Source: Lepas anatifera (Eukaryota > Arthropoda > Thecostraca > Lepadidae). Taken from it: a stretch of DNA of 64,000 nucleotides. Below are positions 36,430 to 47,551 of this stretch, in pieces. The stretch's first letter is position 1. The number at the start of each line of letters is the position of its first letter. Location: positions 1,993,001-2,057,000 of the forward strand of contig JAOTON010001526.1 of NCBI GenBank assembly GCA_034440635.1, read 5' to 3'. The notes beneath the pieces are model-generated. The model was not told where the DNA came from. It did no database searches and saw only the letters and a list, made by a program, of their open reading frames with translations. The translations under genes and the position numbers were made by a program.

Positions 36430-36860
36430 AGCATTCACTATGCAAATACCTGGGCTGCCGCCAGGGCGACAATTTATGAACAATCAATACACGCCTCTCC
36501 TCAGCCGCACTTGGCCTCACTGCGCTTTATTTATGGAGCCAGCTAATTGATTTCTACTGTTAAAGTGTTGGCCGAATTTATCGTGGCGGTTCAGTCACCA
36601 TGTCACGTGATGGAGCCCGTCTGGTGAGCACGGGGTCACGTGACGGCGGCTGGGCGGCGGCGGCCGGCCGGTGGGTTTTTGTTGCAGACTGTCGCGGCGG
36701 AGGCTCCACTGAGACACGGCCTGCTGGCGCCATCTGTCTGGCTTCTCCGTCAGCGCGCGCCGGCCGGCCGAGTTAGAGCCGCGGTGCCGAGATCCATTCC
36801 CGGCTAGGCCAGGGCGGCGGCGCCTGTGTACAGTCTCTCTCGTTAATTCCCTAGTTCAAT
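36430..36860. promoter_or_regulatory. candidate enhancer with paired TCACGTGA boxes
   Basis: GC-rich island with two perfect TCACGTGA palindromes (36603-36610 and 36636-36643), spaced 33 bp centre to centre. These are the symmetric E-box bound by bHLH-zip factors of the Max/Mitf/USF type. CAATTTATGAACAATCAAT and CTAATTGATTTC lie to the left. No repeat structure. Confidence 0.35.
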
Positions 36861-36876
36861 CTAACTGGTTTGAGAG

Positions 36877-37229
36877 CAGGTGCAGAGGCAGACCCGAGTT
36901 TTTTTTTTTTTTTTTTGGGGGGGCAAACCCATGTCTGCCTCTCCTGGGGGTGGGGGGGGTGGGAGCGAAATTTGTTTTGCTCTACAGACCTAGTGTAAAC
37001 ACCTTTTTTCAGTGTTCGACAGACCTAGTATAAGCTACCTCTCCAAGTACATGATCGCTCTCGGGGGGAGGGGGAGTGGGAGCGAATATTTTTTGCTCTA
37101 CAGACCTAGTGTTAACACTTCTTTTCAAAAATTTATCCGGCGGTTGGGGGCCAAAAGATAGTTTGGGCCTCCCTCCAGCGCTTGGAAGGGGGGGCATGGC
37201 CGGAATGGCCCCCTCTGGGTCCGCCAATG
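36877..37229. mobile_element. hAT-like MITE with perfect 8-bp target duplication
   Basis: 353-bp element flanked by TTTGAGAG at 36869-36876 and 37230-37237. The right end is GGGTCCGCCAATG and the left end CAGGTGCAGAGGCAGACCC. It contains an 18-nt T run followed by seven G. The motif CTACAGACCTAGTGT occurs twice inside (about 36981 and 37100), with a shorter variant at about 37020; a related word recurs in the elements at 51485 and 62383. Non-coding. Confidence 0.85.
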
Positions 37230-37640
37230 TTTGAGAGTTCCATGCTTAATCATTATCAATGACGCTTTATGGCATCCTAGTGATCATTATTGTACGGTGA
37301 TGAAGCATGGGACTTTAAAACCACCTAGATTGGACGACGGTACGATACCTTTGGAACGGTACTTATGAGAGAGATCACTGTACACTACGGTCGCTCCCGG
37401 GTAAAAGCCCAGGGGATTTTCACGCCTTCTCGCGATTTTTTGCCGATCGCCTACAATGCTTTGACGATACTAGAACCTCTGTAGGACTTACCAGTCCATG
37501 CAGTTCTATGCTGCTTGGCGTATTTTGTTTAATTCTTCATTCATAGACTATGAACAACCGGGTCTGCTTCCAATGATGGTTAAATTCAGTGCGCTACTAT
37601 GCCTATTGTAACTGCCTATGCCATGTTCATGTGTGCAGAC

Positions 37641-40089
37641 TGGAGGTGGGAGTTTCGGGCAATTTTGCAGGCCCGGGCCCGGGCCCGGTCTGCTGCTGAT
37701 TTTAGAAGCCCGTCACAAGCCCGGGTTATGGAAGAAATGGCTTATCAAGCCCGGGAAGGCACGGTATAATGGAAAAACCATAAAAGGCTATATACAACAT
37801 TTGTTTACTTTAGAGCTGTTTCAAATACATGTTTTAAGCCGATTTATACTGGAAAAAGTTTTGTTTGCACCCAAAACCATATTAAAAAATGTGCCAGCAG
37901 CATCAGTAGCCTCAGCTATCTTAATAATTCAGCAGAAAATGATACTGAAAAAACACAGGATGAATCATAACTTGCTTATGATGCAAGCTGACTTCAGGCA
38001 ATGTCTAGCCCCACCCTATAAAAACACAGGGCATTCTAGATAGAGGTATGCACATGGCAGCTTTAAGAATCAGGACGAAATAAGCTCACTCATATCAGAC
38101 ATTTCCTCCATCATTGCGTTTTATAAATCATGATGTGCTGGCACGAGCCTCATAATTGAGTTCCAATAATGTTGATGAAAAGAGGAGAGAGCAGTGACAA
38201 GTTTTCAGCTAAAAATTTTCAGAATATCATGGCAGAATGTCCGTGAATGAACCAAAAATCGTTTACATTATCCCTCAATTGATACAAGTTTTGAGCATTT
38301 TCTTTTAGTTTAGTCGCTAGACAGCTTGGTAGATAGTCAAAAGATTGTTCTGCGTGGGTCAGTATGGTCTGCAAAGTAGGTAAGCCAACAAGGCCCACCA
38401 GCCATATAGAATTATCAAACCACCAGCCATACAGAACCACTAGTTCTCCACATGTTCGCACCAAACATGGCAGAAAAAGATTGCACTAATCTCCACCAAA
38501 AAGTGAAATTGACGCAAAAACGACTCCAGTCCATGCACACCACCATGCGGGCTTGAATTTGTTTGTTTTGTTGTATTTATGGGCTTGCGCTTAGAAAGTA
38601 TCTGAAGCGCCATGCTTGTCTACATTAGAGCACTCATTAGTGGAAATATTTTTTCACAAACATTTAGCAGAAAATTTACTGGATTTCAGTAAACCTATTT
38701 CAAAACTGTTGAAAATATATTTGAAAAACTTCACAGATCTAAAAACATAAGCACAAAAAGTGTGCTGCATTTGTTTTGTTCCTGAGAATAAGCCAGCTTT
38801 CTGCGCACTTGTTTCATATATGACGCTTTTCTGGCTTTCCACTTGCAAATCTTTACAAGCTGCTCAAGGCCGCGGAATTTGGCGTAAAGTCTGTAATTTG
38901 GTTATTCTGTTTTTGTGTTCTGTGTTTCTATGTTTCTGTGCATTTTTAGTGTGGCGTGAGGAAAGTGCTGTTATGTTCAAAGCTTATAATAGAAGAAGTT
39001 TTATTTTATAGAGGCCAGGGAAATATCTCCACAAGGCAAATGCAACAAATAATGTCAAGTATATTCATGTTTTGGCGCAAATTCAAGGGTTCCTTCTAAG
39101 GCTGACCGCTCTCCCCAGTATCTCCCCACAACTGACCAATCTATTTTTTGAAGAACTTTGGTCAAAAATGTGTTCTCTTTGTGCCTATTCCCTTGCTTAT
39201 ACTTAGCCTTTTCTGAGGGGATTCTGCATTTTTTGGGCAATGGAAGAGCAACATGAGGCTGTGGAAGGGTGAAACTTATCAAAATTTGTCCTTGCATCTA
39301 AAGTTTACAGGCCAATTTGATAATTATGGGCTTCCACGAGATAGTTTGTACCTGACATATTTACTTGACCATTTTTCGTGGAGGACATGGGAATGGCCCC
39401 ATAGATTAGTTTTTTTACCTGAAGCAGAAAGCTTCTGGAAAGAAGGTTCTAGCTAGAGCTAGGTGTTATTATTAATATAATGTTAGCATCACATTGATTA
39501 AATGGCTTCCTTTGAAAGGGTATACTGACAATATGGAAGTAACGAATAGGCAATCACAATTTATATTTTGTTTACCCATATTATCATCCGGAGATTCATA
39601 ATATGTCAGTAGAGCATGGATGTGTGCAACTATAACATTATTCAATATTTGGTTATGAATATTGATATGTACCCTCAGAAAGTGACGTGCCCTAAAACCC
39701 CAATCATCATCATCAGGTTTAAGTAACTTGCTTTTGACCCTGGCATGATTAACAAATAGAAGGCTAGAGCTTTATGCTTTTACATTCCTGATATATGTCT
39801 TAAAGTCCATATCTCAAAATTAATTGCAAATGCATTTGCAAAAGCTGCTGGTGCATGAATACTATTATGTTTCAGTGTAAAAAAACTAGGTCTGTACTGA
39901 AAAAGGCTTATTTAAACTACAGATAATTGACTTTGAAGTCCCAGTTCAGTTGAAGCCCGGAATGAGCCTGGGTGAAGCCCGTTATCAGCCCGGCATTGGC
40001 TTAAATCAGGCCTTCAGGCCCGGTCCAAGCCCGCGGGCCTGGGCCGGGCTTTTGCCCCGGGCCCCCGGGCCTAGAAAGTCCCACCTCTA
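37641..40089. mobile_element. hAT-superfamily element, 2,449 bp, degraded
   Basis: Flanked by the perfect 8-bp duplication GTGCAGAC (37633-37640 and 40090-40097). The terminal inverted repeats TGGAGGTGGGAGTTTC and TAGAGGTGGGACTTTC (right end read inward) agree at 14 of 16 positions. Both subterminal regions are packed with GGCCCGGGCCC-type words. A frame reaching 38043 contains VPAASVASAILIIQQK and MILKKHRMNHNLLMM. That is faintly reminiscent of the hAT C-terminal dimerisation region, but it sits near the left end and is broken. No intact transposase is present. The element inserted well after the surrounding intron formed, as its duplication is unmutated. Confidence 0.88.
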
Positions 40090-40097
40090 GTGCAGAC

Positions 40098-40888
40098 GTA
40101 TGAACATGTAAAAGACATACAAAAACGTTTCACATACAATTAAAACAATAGCACTCAAGACCCATCAACCAAAAATAAATGATCTTCCATTGTTTGGCTT
40201 AATGATCCCAACTGCTAGGGCGTGTTTAGAAACGGATGAACAGGTGCACAAGCACGAATACAATCATTAAAAACAACAGAGGCACGACAGACCAGAGGTT
40301 CAACAAGTTTTCTTTTCTTTTCCCAATGCAGAACAATTTGTGCCCCGGCATAAAAACACTACCGAGAAGAAATGATTTGTGAAGACTAACGAGAGATTAG
40401 AGGACTTGCACAGCGCGTAGTAAAAGTAGATTGTGCAGGAGACTGTGATAGTGTGCCATATTGAAAGGCAGGTTTGCAACTCAATGAACACCAGTCTCAG
40501 TTTTCAAGAAAATTAATAGAACAGGAATATGAGGTTCAATTAGTTCGCTCCTTGTGATTTTTGACAACTATATTGGCAAGATCGGTTGTTTTCTAACCTC
40601 TGTCATGGACTACAATTTGCCTTAATTTATTCATAAACGGTGTTATGATCTTCGGAAATATATAGGGTGGTTTGGCACTTCCCTCCACATTGAAAATTCC
40701 TACTCTTTTCACCGTGTTTGCAATGCTGGTAAATATGACAAGCACGCAGACAGATGAGCAGCTACAGCTTCGTAACAGGTACACAGACAACATTCTGTTC
40801 TGGGTCTGGGGCTTTCAACGATCCCGTCCACCCGTAATTGACACGAATTGGATCATGCTTGGCGCCTAACAGAAAGCGTACATACGCA
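40098..40888. other. intron, nothing recognised
   Basis: Unique-looking DNA between two hAT-type insertions. No exon seen. Confidence 0.35.
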
Positions 40889-41038
40889 CAGTGGCTGATC
40901 CAGGAATTCATTTCGAGGGGCTCGAGCCTCCCCCGCCATTACCTCGGAACGGCCTCGGGCTATGCATAACTGTAGGCACTCTGACAGTTCGGGAGGGGCT
41001 TGAGCCTCCCTAGACCCCCTCCTGTATCTGCGCCACTG
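40889..41038. mobile_element. hAT-like MITE (CAGTGGCGGATCC family)
   Basis: 150 bp, left end CAGTGGCTGATCC, right end ATCTGCGCCACTG. The flanking octamers CATACGCA and CATACACA differ at one base. The interior has the family blocks CTCGAGCCTCCCCC and AACTGTAGGCACTCTGACAG. Confidence 0.87.
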
Positions 41039-41289
41039 CATACACATATGCATGGCGACCGGCGAACACGCACATATTCTACCAAGAACTCGTGACTGCT
41101 ACGGCTGAATGCATACCTTGAACCGTCGAGCCGTCAGTGTGAGTGCGCAGACAAAATAGTCCACCAATAAAGCATAATTCATCCAGAAAAACCACACACA
41201 ATAAGAAATTATGGCTGTTCATAAACGTGCATCAGGCTGTAAGTGGGCTGAAGGCCTGCTGCACTTAACTCTTCTTGGACCTGGTCAAT

Positions 41290-41800
41290 GATTTATGTCG
41301 CAATGCCGGGTATACTGTAATTGCACTTCAAGCCTCGATCCAAGTACCTACCACACAACGGGAGCCGAGCAATTCTGCACTTCACTAATTAGACATGTGA
41401 TCGCCAGGCATGCATTCTTGACAAGTTTTCCAGAACACCCGGATCGCCGGGTCCTGATAACGACACCGTCCACTCGTGTAGATTACTACACTGGAATCGC
41501 ATGACACGCCTGTCGCATTTAGAGTCGTGGAGAACGCGGCGCTGCCGCCGCCGTTACCAGCCCATTATGGCAATCGGCCACTGCATGAACCAGTTGACAG
41601 TTCGGCCAAGTGGTGCTGCCCGGCGGCATTTTACTTCCCACTTTGCCCTGAATGATCCCATTGCATTTCAGCGTAGATGGGCAAAGAAGCAAACATGTTT
41701 GCGCCCACGGTCGGCAAATATGATTACTAGGAAGCACCATAAACGACATCAACAGCTGAGTGCTCTAAATCACCAATGGCGATGGCTCTGAATGACTTTC
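41290..41800. promoter_or_regulatory. candidate regulatory block near the 3' end of the intron
   Basis: Repeat-free block with CTAATTAGAC, TGTAGATTACTACA and CCCATTATGGC, about 0.8-1.3 kb before the terminal exon. Overlapping frames on both strands show no domain. Inferred from texture. Confidence 0.25.
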
Positions 41801-42634
41801 CGGTACTACTTGCCGGCCAGTGACGCTCCTGAATGTCTTAGTTACTAATGATAAAACCACAGTAATGATTATAGCTTTAAAAGAGGTTGAACTTCGTGAG
41901 GTAGGTCGTGCCAAAAAAAAAACAAAAATAAAAAAACAATTCAACTCCTCTGTCAAAGGCGAAAGGCCAGAATCACTCCACTTCTTTGAAAGTGGCGTGG
42001 TCAACCTGCAATAAATATACAAACCCAAAAATATGCAAACCTAGGATTTTATAGCCATGGATTAATATGCCGAGTTAAACGGCTTTGCTTTCTTCTGAAA
42101 CTTGTTTTTGTGGACCGAATATCTTGCAATGGTCTGAAAAGTACTAGAAAGGAACTCGAGGCCTTTTGGCTGCGCAATTTAACCATAGACAGGCTATGTC
42201 ACGCCATTACAAATCCAATCCTCACAACTTAACTATAACGGGAATTACATCCCTGCCGAATAGCAAAAGCCTGAGCTAATAGTGAATTCACTTCAGCATG
42301 GGTGCTGCAGATTTACTTGGTTGCCCCATCTTAAGAGAGAAGTCTTTCGTATTTTCCTGGCAACCTCAAGGCCAATATTACTGGACTAAAGACTGCTAAT
42401 ACATTATCGCCGCCTCATTAAGCTAGATGATTGCATCAGGTTGAGTTTAAACCCCTGTAACCAACAATCTATAAAGCTTCAAAATTATCATCATCATCAT
42501 GTATACTTGTTAATGTTCATCATAAATACCCTTATGTATGATACCTTTCATGAGTTACATGACACCTGCCATGTATCATCTCCATGTAGGTTTTTACTTT
42601 AATGTTTCTAACGCCCTCTCCCCTTTGGTTTCAG
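41801..42634. other. intron end with splice signals
   Basis: AT-rich sequence, an A-run at about 41912 and a short ATC repeat at about 42487, then the branch point CTAAC (42608-42612), pyrimidine tract and acceptor ending 42634. Confidence 0.6.
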
Positions 42635-43303
42635 GTGTGGTTTCAGAACCGGCGAGCCAAGTGGCGGAAGCAAGAGAAGGTCGGCCCTCAGGCGCACCCC
42701 TACAGTCCGTACCAGACTCCGCTGGCCATGCCCTCCAGCGCGCCCTCCGTGTCGCCGTTACACCCACCTTTCTCCCACCTCGGCTACCTTCGTAAGCCGT
42801 TCGAGTCGGCGTTTCTGGGCGGCGCTCCGCGGCTGTCGGGCAGTCTCTTGCAGCCGGGCCTGCTACCAGCCGCCGCCGGCGGCTACCCCCTTCACCCGCT
42901 CTCGGCACTGCGAGACTACCGGGCCGTGCTGCCTCCCCTGGTACCGTTCGGTGCGCCTTACTCTCCCACCTTCCAGAGCCTGCTGGCGAACCTGTCGGCG
43001 CATCGGCCGCCGCTGGACTCGCCCGAGTACAAGCAGTTGTTGTCCAGCATGACACTGCCGGGCGCGTCGTCAGCGTCGCCGTTGCCACCGGTTAGCGCTG
43101 CTGCCGCCGCTGCTGCTGCTGCTGCTGCCGCTGCCGCCGCTGCCGCCGCCACTGTCCCGCTACCTGCTGTCAGCGGTGCCCCCAACCTCTCAGCAGCCAG
43201 CCCCGAGCTGCGCAGCTCCAGTATCGCAGCTCTCCGGCTGAAGGCTCGAGAGCACGAGATGCGACTGGAGATGCTGCGGAAGAACGGTGACCTCTGCAGC
43301 TAG
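42635..43303 (+). CDS. al: aristaless homeobox gene, terminal coding exon (HD 47-60, poly-Ala, OAR)
   Basis: The exon gives 222 codons plus TAG. Residues 1-14 are homeodomain positions 47-60 (VWFQNRRAKWRKQE), with Gln at 50, Asn at 51 and Arg at 53. That is the Q50 paired-class signature preferring paired TAAT half-sites. Next comes KVGPQAHPYSPY, which matches the aristaless-type continuation I recall from arthropods and differs from the ARX, ALX and Rax continuations. The middle is rich in Pro, Ser and Leu and includes YSPTFQSLLANLSA, similar to the fly aristaless linker as I remember it. Residues 155-172 are 18 consecutive alanines (43097-43150). Residues 194-214 (SSSIAALRLKAREHEMRLEML) form the OAR motif, and the protein ends KNGDLCS. 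Translation enters by splicing, so the in-frame ATG at 42602, before the acceptor, is not a start. Assignment to al rather than an al-like paralogue is likely but not proven. Confidence 0.93.
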   Translation: MWFQNRRAKWRKQEKVGPQAHPYSPYQTPLAMPSSAPSVSPLHPPFSHLGYLRKPFESAFLGGAPRLSGSLLQPGLLPAAAGGYPLHPLSALRDYRAVLPPLVPFGAPYSPTFQSLLANLSAHRPPLDSPEYKQLLSSMTLPGASSASPLPPVSAAAAAAAAAAAAAAAAAATVPLPAVSGAPNLSAASPELRSSSIAALRLKAREHEMRLEMLRKNGDLCS

Positions 43304-44920
43304 GCGGGCGGGGGGGCAGAACACACCGCCACCTCCGGCCCAAGAACGGCCGGCAACTAGGACGATGAGGAAGGTGTCACATGTGCGCTTCGGTAACTGA
43401 GTTGTTTATCCGTCTTGTGCGTTGAGTGCGCTTTTTGAAGGCAGTGGAAACAAGCGCAGTACATTAACCGGCTGACTGAGACGGGACTCGGAAGTGGAGG
43501 TCTGATGGCAAACCTCGGCTGTGTGAGTCAAGAGGTGACGACACTACCCGATGTTCCCTCTGCTGGTGCCGTTGGCAGTCACTGTCGCATGCCGTTACGC
43601 CCGGATAGCACTGCAGTTTGAGCGCCTTTTCGCTTCACGTCAGTTGCGGCTGGGGGCGAACGAACCTTCAGCACTCGCACTCGCAGTTTGTGGTGTATGC
43701 TTGTTTCGTTTGTTTCTGTTGATATTGTCCTTAGAGTCTTATGAGAACAATTTTCTCGCTCGCTCGCAAGATGGGCAGTTGAGATAGCAGCGATCTGCGT
43801 ATCTGACTGCATAGTGACAAAGCGTGGCCACTGCGCGCATCACTATGTGTAGTGATGGAGCGGGAGTACGTAGACTATATGCGGGTGCACTGTCTTGTAT
43901 GTTACCTGGTTGTCGCCGAATTTGTGGACGCGTGAATGTGTCTTATGAGTGTTGAGTGTTTCACGCCAAATAGCTGTGAAGTATGTTGGAAATGTTTCTA
44001 CAATCATTCCCGTCCTTAAAGAACTTTGCTTTGTTTTCCAGCGTGTCTTTTTCTCTCAACAAACATGGAATTGTACGAAATTGTGCGTTCCCAAAGTTTG
44101 ACAGAAGTAAAACTCAATCGGCATTCCGGAATGTTTTCCAACATCTACAAGTAGGTTTTAGCTACTTGGGACTCCATGAAAGCAAGCTTTGCACTTCGTG
44201 ACCTTCGTAAGGTATCTGGTCACCAGAAGTATTACGGTGTTAGCTGTTTGGCTTGGAGTACTTCTAGTAGCACCGCTGAACGTTGGCAGTCCAGCGCAAG
44301 TCTGCCAGCACGAGTTCGGTGTTAAAAGCTCTGACGATGGGCGGCAGACGAACCGGTTCGAATGTGATACGGACCTGGAGTTGATCGCTATTGTTTTGCG
44401 CGACTCTGCGCGACACAAGGTGCCTGAGAAAAGTGGGGGAAGACGCGTGTCGGTTAGCAGGACACGCGGGCATGGTATTGGTGAGTCTGTGTATTGTCCG
44501 GGTGTTGTTTCAAATTTGATACGTATTTTTTGGAGGGATTTAAATCGATTTCTTGGCATTTTCAACTAGCTGCTCCCTCATATCTGAAAATATTGTCGTC
44601 ACATAGGTCGGTGTCGAGTTTTGAATGTTTAGTATCTGTGCAAATGGCTTGACCTTTCAAACAGTTGGTCAACAGCCAGATCTGTTCCCATTCAAAGGAA
44701 AACATTTACTGGACTGTTTTATTGGCTTGTTATTTAATTAGTTTCAAGGATCACTTCTATTTGCGTGTGATGCCGAGTGTGTGCTGTGTTAACAGCTAGT
44801 GGGTATTGTGTTGGTCCAGCAATCAGCTCTTCTGGCGTGTGGCAGTGCTAATTTTACCAAAGCTTGGTGTATAAAGTGTCTCATCGAGTTGATATAATAA
44901 AACATTGATAAAACTGCATC
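43304..44920 (+). other. 3' UTR of the aristaless-type gene
   Basis: This is the sequence from the TAG stop to the first clear poly(A) signal. No splice sites or coding potential are evident. The open frames at about 43551-43812 and 44158-44569 on both strands look like chance frames in moderately GC-rich UTR. AATAAA is absent between the stop and 44896, so I infer a UTR of about 1.6 kb. A transcript end would confirm this. Confidence 0.55.
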
Positions 44921-44948
44921 TGGCTTCTCTTAATGTTAGGAGAATAAA
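44896..44948 (+). terminator. two poly(A) signals
   Basis: AATAAA occurs at 44896-44901 and again at 44943-44948, the first such words after the stop codon. The spacing suggests alternative or backup cleavage sites near 44915-44970. Sequence after 44950 becomes AT-rich and featureless. Confidence 0.55.
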
Positions 44949-44949
44949 A

Positions 44950-45882
44950 CACCCAGTGCATCCCGCCTCTTTACACCTTATACATTAATCGTTAATTATA
45001 CATTATACATAAAACACATAAAATATCCATATGTCATCTGTCACCACTCAACGAACTTTCCCACACCTATCGAAACGTATGCCTGGGCAGCAGGAACCCG
45101 GTAAAGGGGACGTTCTGAAATGACCCTCTTTCTAGTTTGGCTCTTCTATAATTCAGAAAAACTAGACGCGGTTCCAGACTCGTTAAACAGTTGCATGAAT
45201 AAAACTGACAGGCATCACTTATACCAAGATTGCATTAGATATACCAAGATAGTGTAAAGATACACTGCACAGACACCACCCCCTCCCCCTGGCACATATA
45301 CCACGTGCCCTCTCCTCCTTAACACCCTTGCATATTTAACACATTGCCCCCTCCGACCATGCACACAACCTCTTGCGTGCCCACACATAACGGCCAATTT
45401 AGTAACAAGCGACATTCATTATCACTACCAATAAAACGGCAGTTATAATTGAGCTTGTTGTGTAAGTCTTAGCCATCTCTTTCAAACACTATAACAAAAG
45501 CTTACAAGTTTGCCGTTATTGGTTTATTAACCGGTTTGATTAATTTTATTATTAACATTATTCATTTATGATGCTATGATTATTTTGACGTTTGATTATT
45601 CTTAAATGATTAATTTAATTATTCGGCCAGAGTGACCGATTCTGCGCCAAATCCTACGGTTCGGAGCGCCCCAACACAGCGGACGCGGGCACCATGTCAG
45701 AATTTCGATAGCGTGCGTGCACATGGCCAATGATGACCCTATTGCCAAATTTAAGTTAATGTGGAAAATGGGATAAGTTAAATGTGCTGGAAACAAACCT
45801 GAAAGTTACCGATTTCAAAAAGTAGATATATTCATAGAGCTCTTGTTTATAAATGCTTTTCATTAGCATGGTATTAACGGGG
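44950..45882. other. intergenic, AT-rich
   Basis: 45210-45420 has loosely repeated CACATTGCCCCCTCC-like words (degraded tandem repeat). 45500-45625 is very AT-rich and includes a second perfect P3 word TAATTTAATTA at 45611-45621. Confidence 0.4.
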
Positions 45883-46043
45883 TAGCGGCGGATACAAAGG
45901 GGTTAGGGGGCTCAAGCGCCTCTCCCAAAAATTTCAGAGTGCCTATAGTTAATGCATAGCCGGAGGCTGATCCGAGGCAATGGCGGGGGAGACTCAAGCC
46001 CCTAGCCTCCGCCCCCAAAATGAGGTCCTTGGATCCACCACTG
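45883..46043. mobile_element. hAT-like MITE (CAGTGGCGGATCC family)
   Basis: 161 bp, left TAGCGGCGGATAC, right GGATCCACCACTG. The interior GGAGGCTGATCCGAGGCAATGGC matches the other members. No convincing target duplication remains. Confidence 0.75.
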
Positions 46044-47389
46044 GGCCCAGGTCGAGAGCCAGCAGCTATTGGGAGTACCGAACGCGTGTTGACGCATCAA
46101 AAGGAAAGATTACGGGTGTGATGATGACCGAGTTGTCTTGTTCAAACATTTCCCTGATTCCACCGAGCACAAGCCTTATCCGCACTCTAGTGAAATTCAC
46201 TTTAGTCTGGTCTTCAGCTACCCCGCAGTATGCGTATGTAGTTTCAATTTCATGGCACACGAAGATGAGAACAAGTTTTGCCTTATTTCGTTTTGACCTG
46301 TTCGGACACATGATGAATATAATTAGGTGCAGGTTTCAGGGGGTTTGGTGTCATTCTCTTTTTATCACAGTCAAGAAAGGTTCACAGACGAAACCGTTAT
46401 TCGCTCCGACTTAGTGCAATTCAGATCAACGCAGTTTGACATCGCTGGAAACAAGGAAGGTTAACCATGGAAATCAAACGTAGTGCAGGAGATGTGCTCC
46501 CCTCAGAGTTGTGGCACTTAGCCCAGTGTGTTAGCCTTTTCCTCACTTATCAGCGTTGAAAAATGTCCCAAAATTCATTGAATGTGACCTGTGATAGCAG
46601 TCTCTCGGACAGTGTCCCATCAAACTGTAGGCACCCAGTTAGGGCCCGTCTCCCATAAAAAATAAGTAGTAATGCACGCTGCAGGTAAACATTCATTCCA
46701 TTTTCACGAATTGCATTGCTCCCAAAACTGCCGCAATGTATGCTGTTTGTCAAGTAAGTGAGCGCGTGGCAGACCATGCAAGCTTCTCTACAATATGTTG
46801 ACTCATAATACTCCCATCAAGTGATATTCTCACTTCAAAGAATTTCGTTCCATCATGTGCGTAACTTGTTAACGAATGTAATCAGAAGTAATTGGATGGC
46901 CACGACTTCCAACTTAAAGGTAGATTTAACTTTATCAGTCCTTATTATCACAAAACGAACTCGTGCCTGACGCAGTGTGAAACGATTTTCCTCATACTGG
47001 AGACCTTTCATTCCTAAAGACCGGGAAAAATTGTCCCATTGCCCAGAAAAACGCACGTGGTAGTAATGGGGAGAGACTCAAACGTGACGAACGTGCATGA
47101 AGTGCAGCCGACGTTGGTTGGCTGACAACTGGCCCGTGAGAGGATGGTATATTGGCTTTGAAGTTTACCTGTCATGGCATGAAGGGTTGGGTAAGGTTTC
47201 TAAGAATACAAAACGTGTAAAACAGCGTCAACTTTATGGTAGTTTCTTCTCTGCGGATTAGAGGACAGTCGAATTGTTCCCACATCAGTCAGAAGTGCTA
47301 ACGGACGGAGGTGGCAAAATATTGTATTGGTCCCGTCATATACCTACATTACATTTTATCAGGTAACTATACATATTTTTATTAGGGCC
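46044..47389. other. intergenic, nothing recognised
   Basis: No repeat ends, arrays or gene signals noted. Confidence 0.35.
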
Positions 47390-47551
47390 ACTCCCAACAT
47401 GCACACTTGCCCGATAACAGGGAGTATTGATCCACTCCACCGGGTCAGATCGAACACGGAAGGCGGTTTCCCGCCGTGGGAATTGAACCCACGCTAATCC
47501 ATGCTATCCCATCTAAAGACAGGCAACGAAGCCACTAGGCCTCCCGGCCCC
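47390..47551 (-). mobile_element. tRNA-derived SINE (family B)
   Basis: On the minus strand the head starts near 47551 (GGGGCCGGGAGGCCTAGTGG, A-box-like AGGCCTAGTGG). It has a near-perfect B box GGTTCAATTCC (47479-47489 on the + strand as GGAATTGAACC). The body is unlike the other two SINE types except for a short ATCTGA word, and the 3' end runs into AAAAATATG. The target duplication is unclear. Confidence 0.78.

Larger units (their letters stand above)
1042..42634 (+). other. 41.6-kb intron within the homeodomain (after residue 46)
   Basis: The intron is defined by the donor GTATGT at 1042 and the acceptor GGTTTCAG ending at 42634. The acceptor has a pyrimidine tract (42613-42631) and a perfect branch-point word CTAAC at 42608-42612, 23 nt from the acceptor AG. 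Both flanking codons are complete, and joining them restores a canonical paired-class homeodomain. No other coding exon or nested gene could be supported inside it. It contains the candidate regulatory islands, minisatellites, hairpin, SINEs and DNA transposons listed separately. Confidence 0.9.

Noticed and set aside
42602..42634. ATG at 42602 as a start codon for the homeobox exon
   Set aside because: It lies between the branch point and the acceptor AG. The acceptor at 42634 and the phase-0 junction with 1041 explain the exon fully.
42594..43185. Minus-strand open frames across the homeobox exon
   Set aside because: They are antisense shadows of a GC-rich coding exon and contain only low-complexity Ala/Arg/Thr sequence.
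44158..44569. 126- to 135-aa frames on both strands after the homeobox stop
   Set aside because: They lie inside the inferred 3' UTR, overlap each other, and show no domain.
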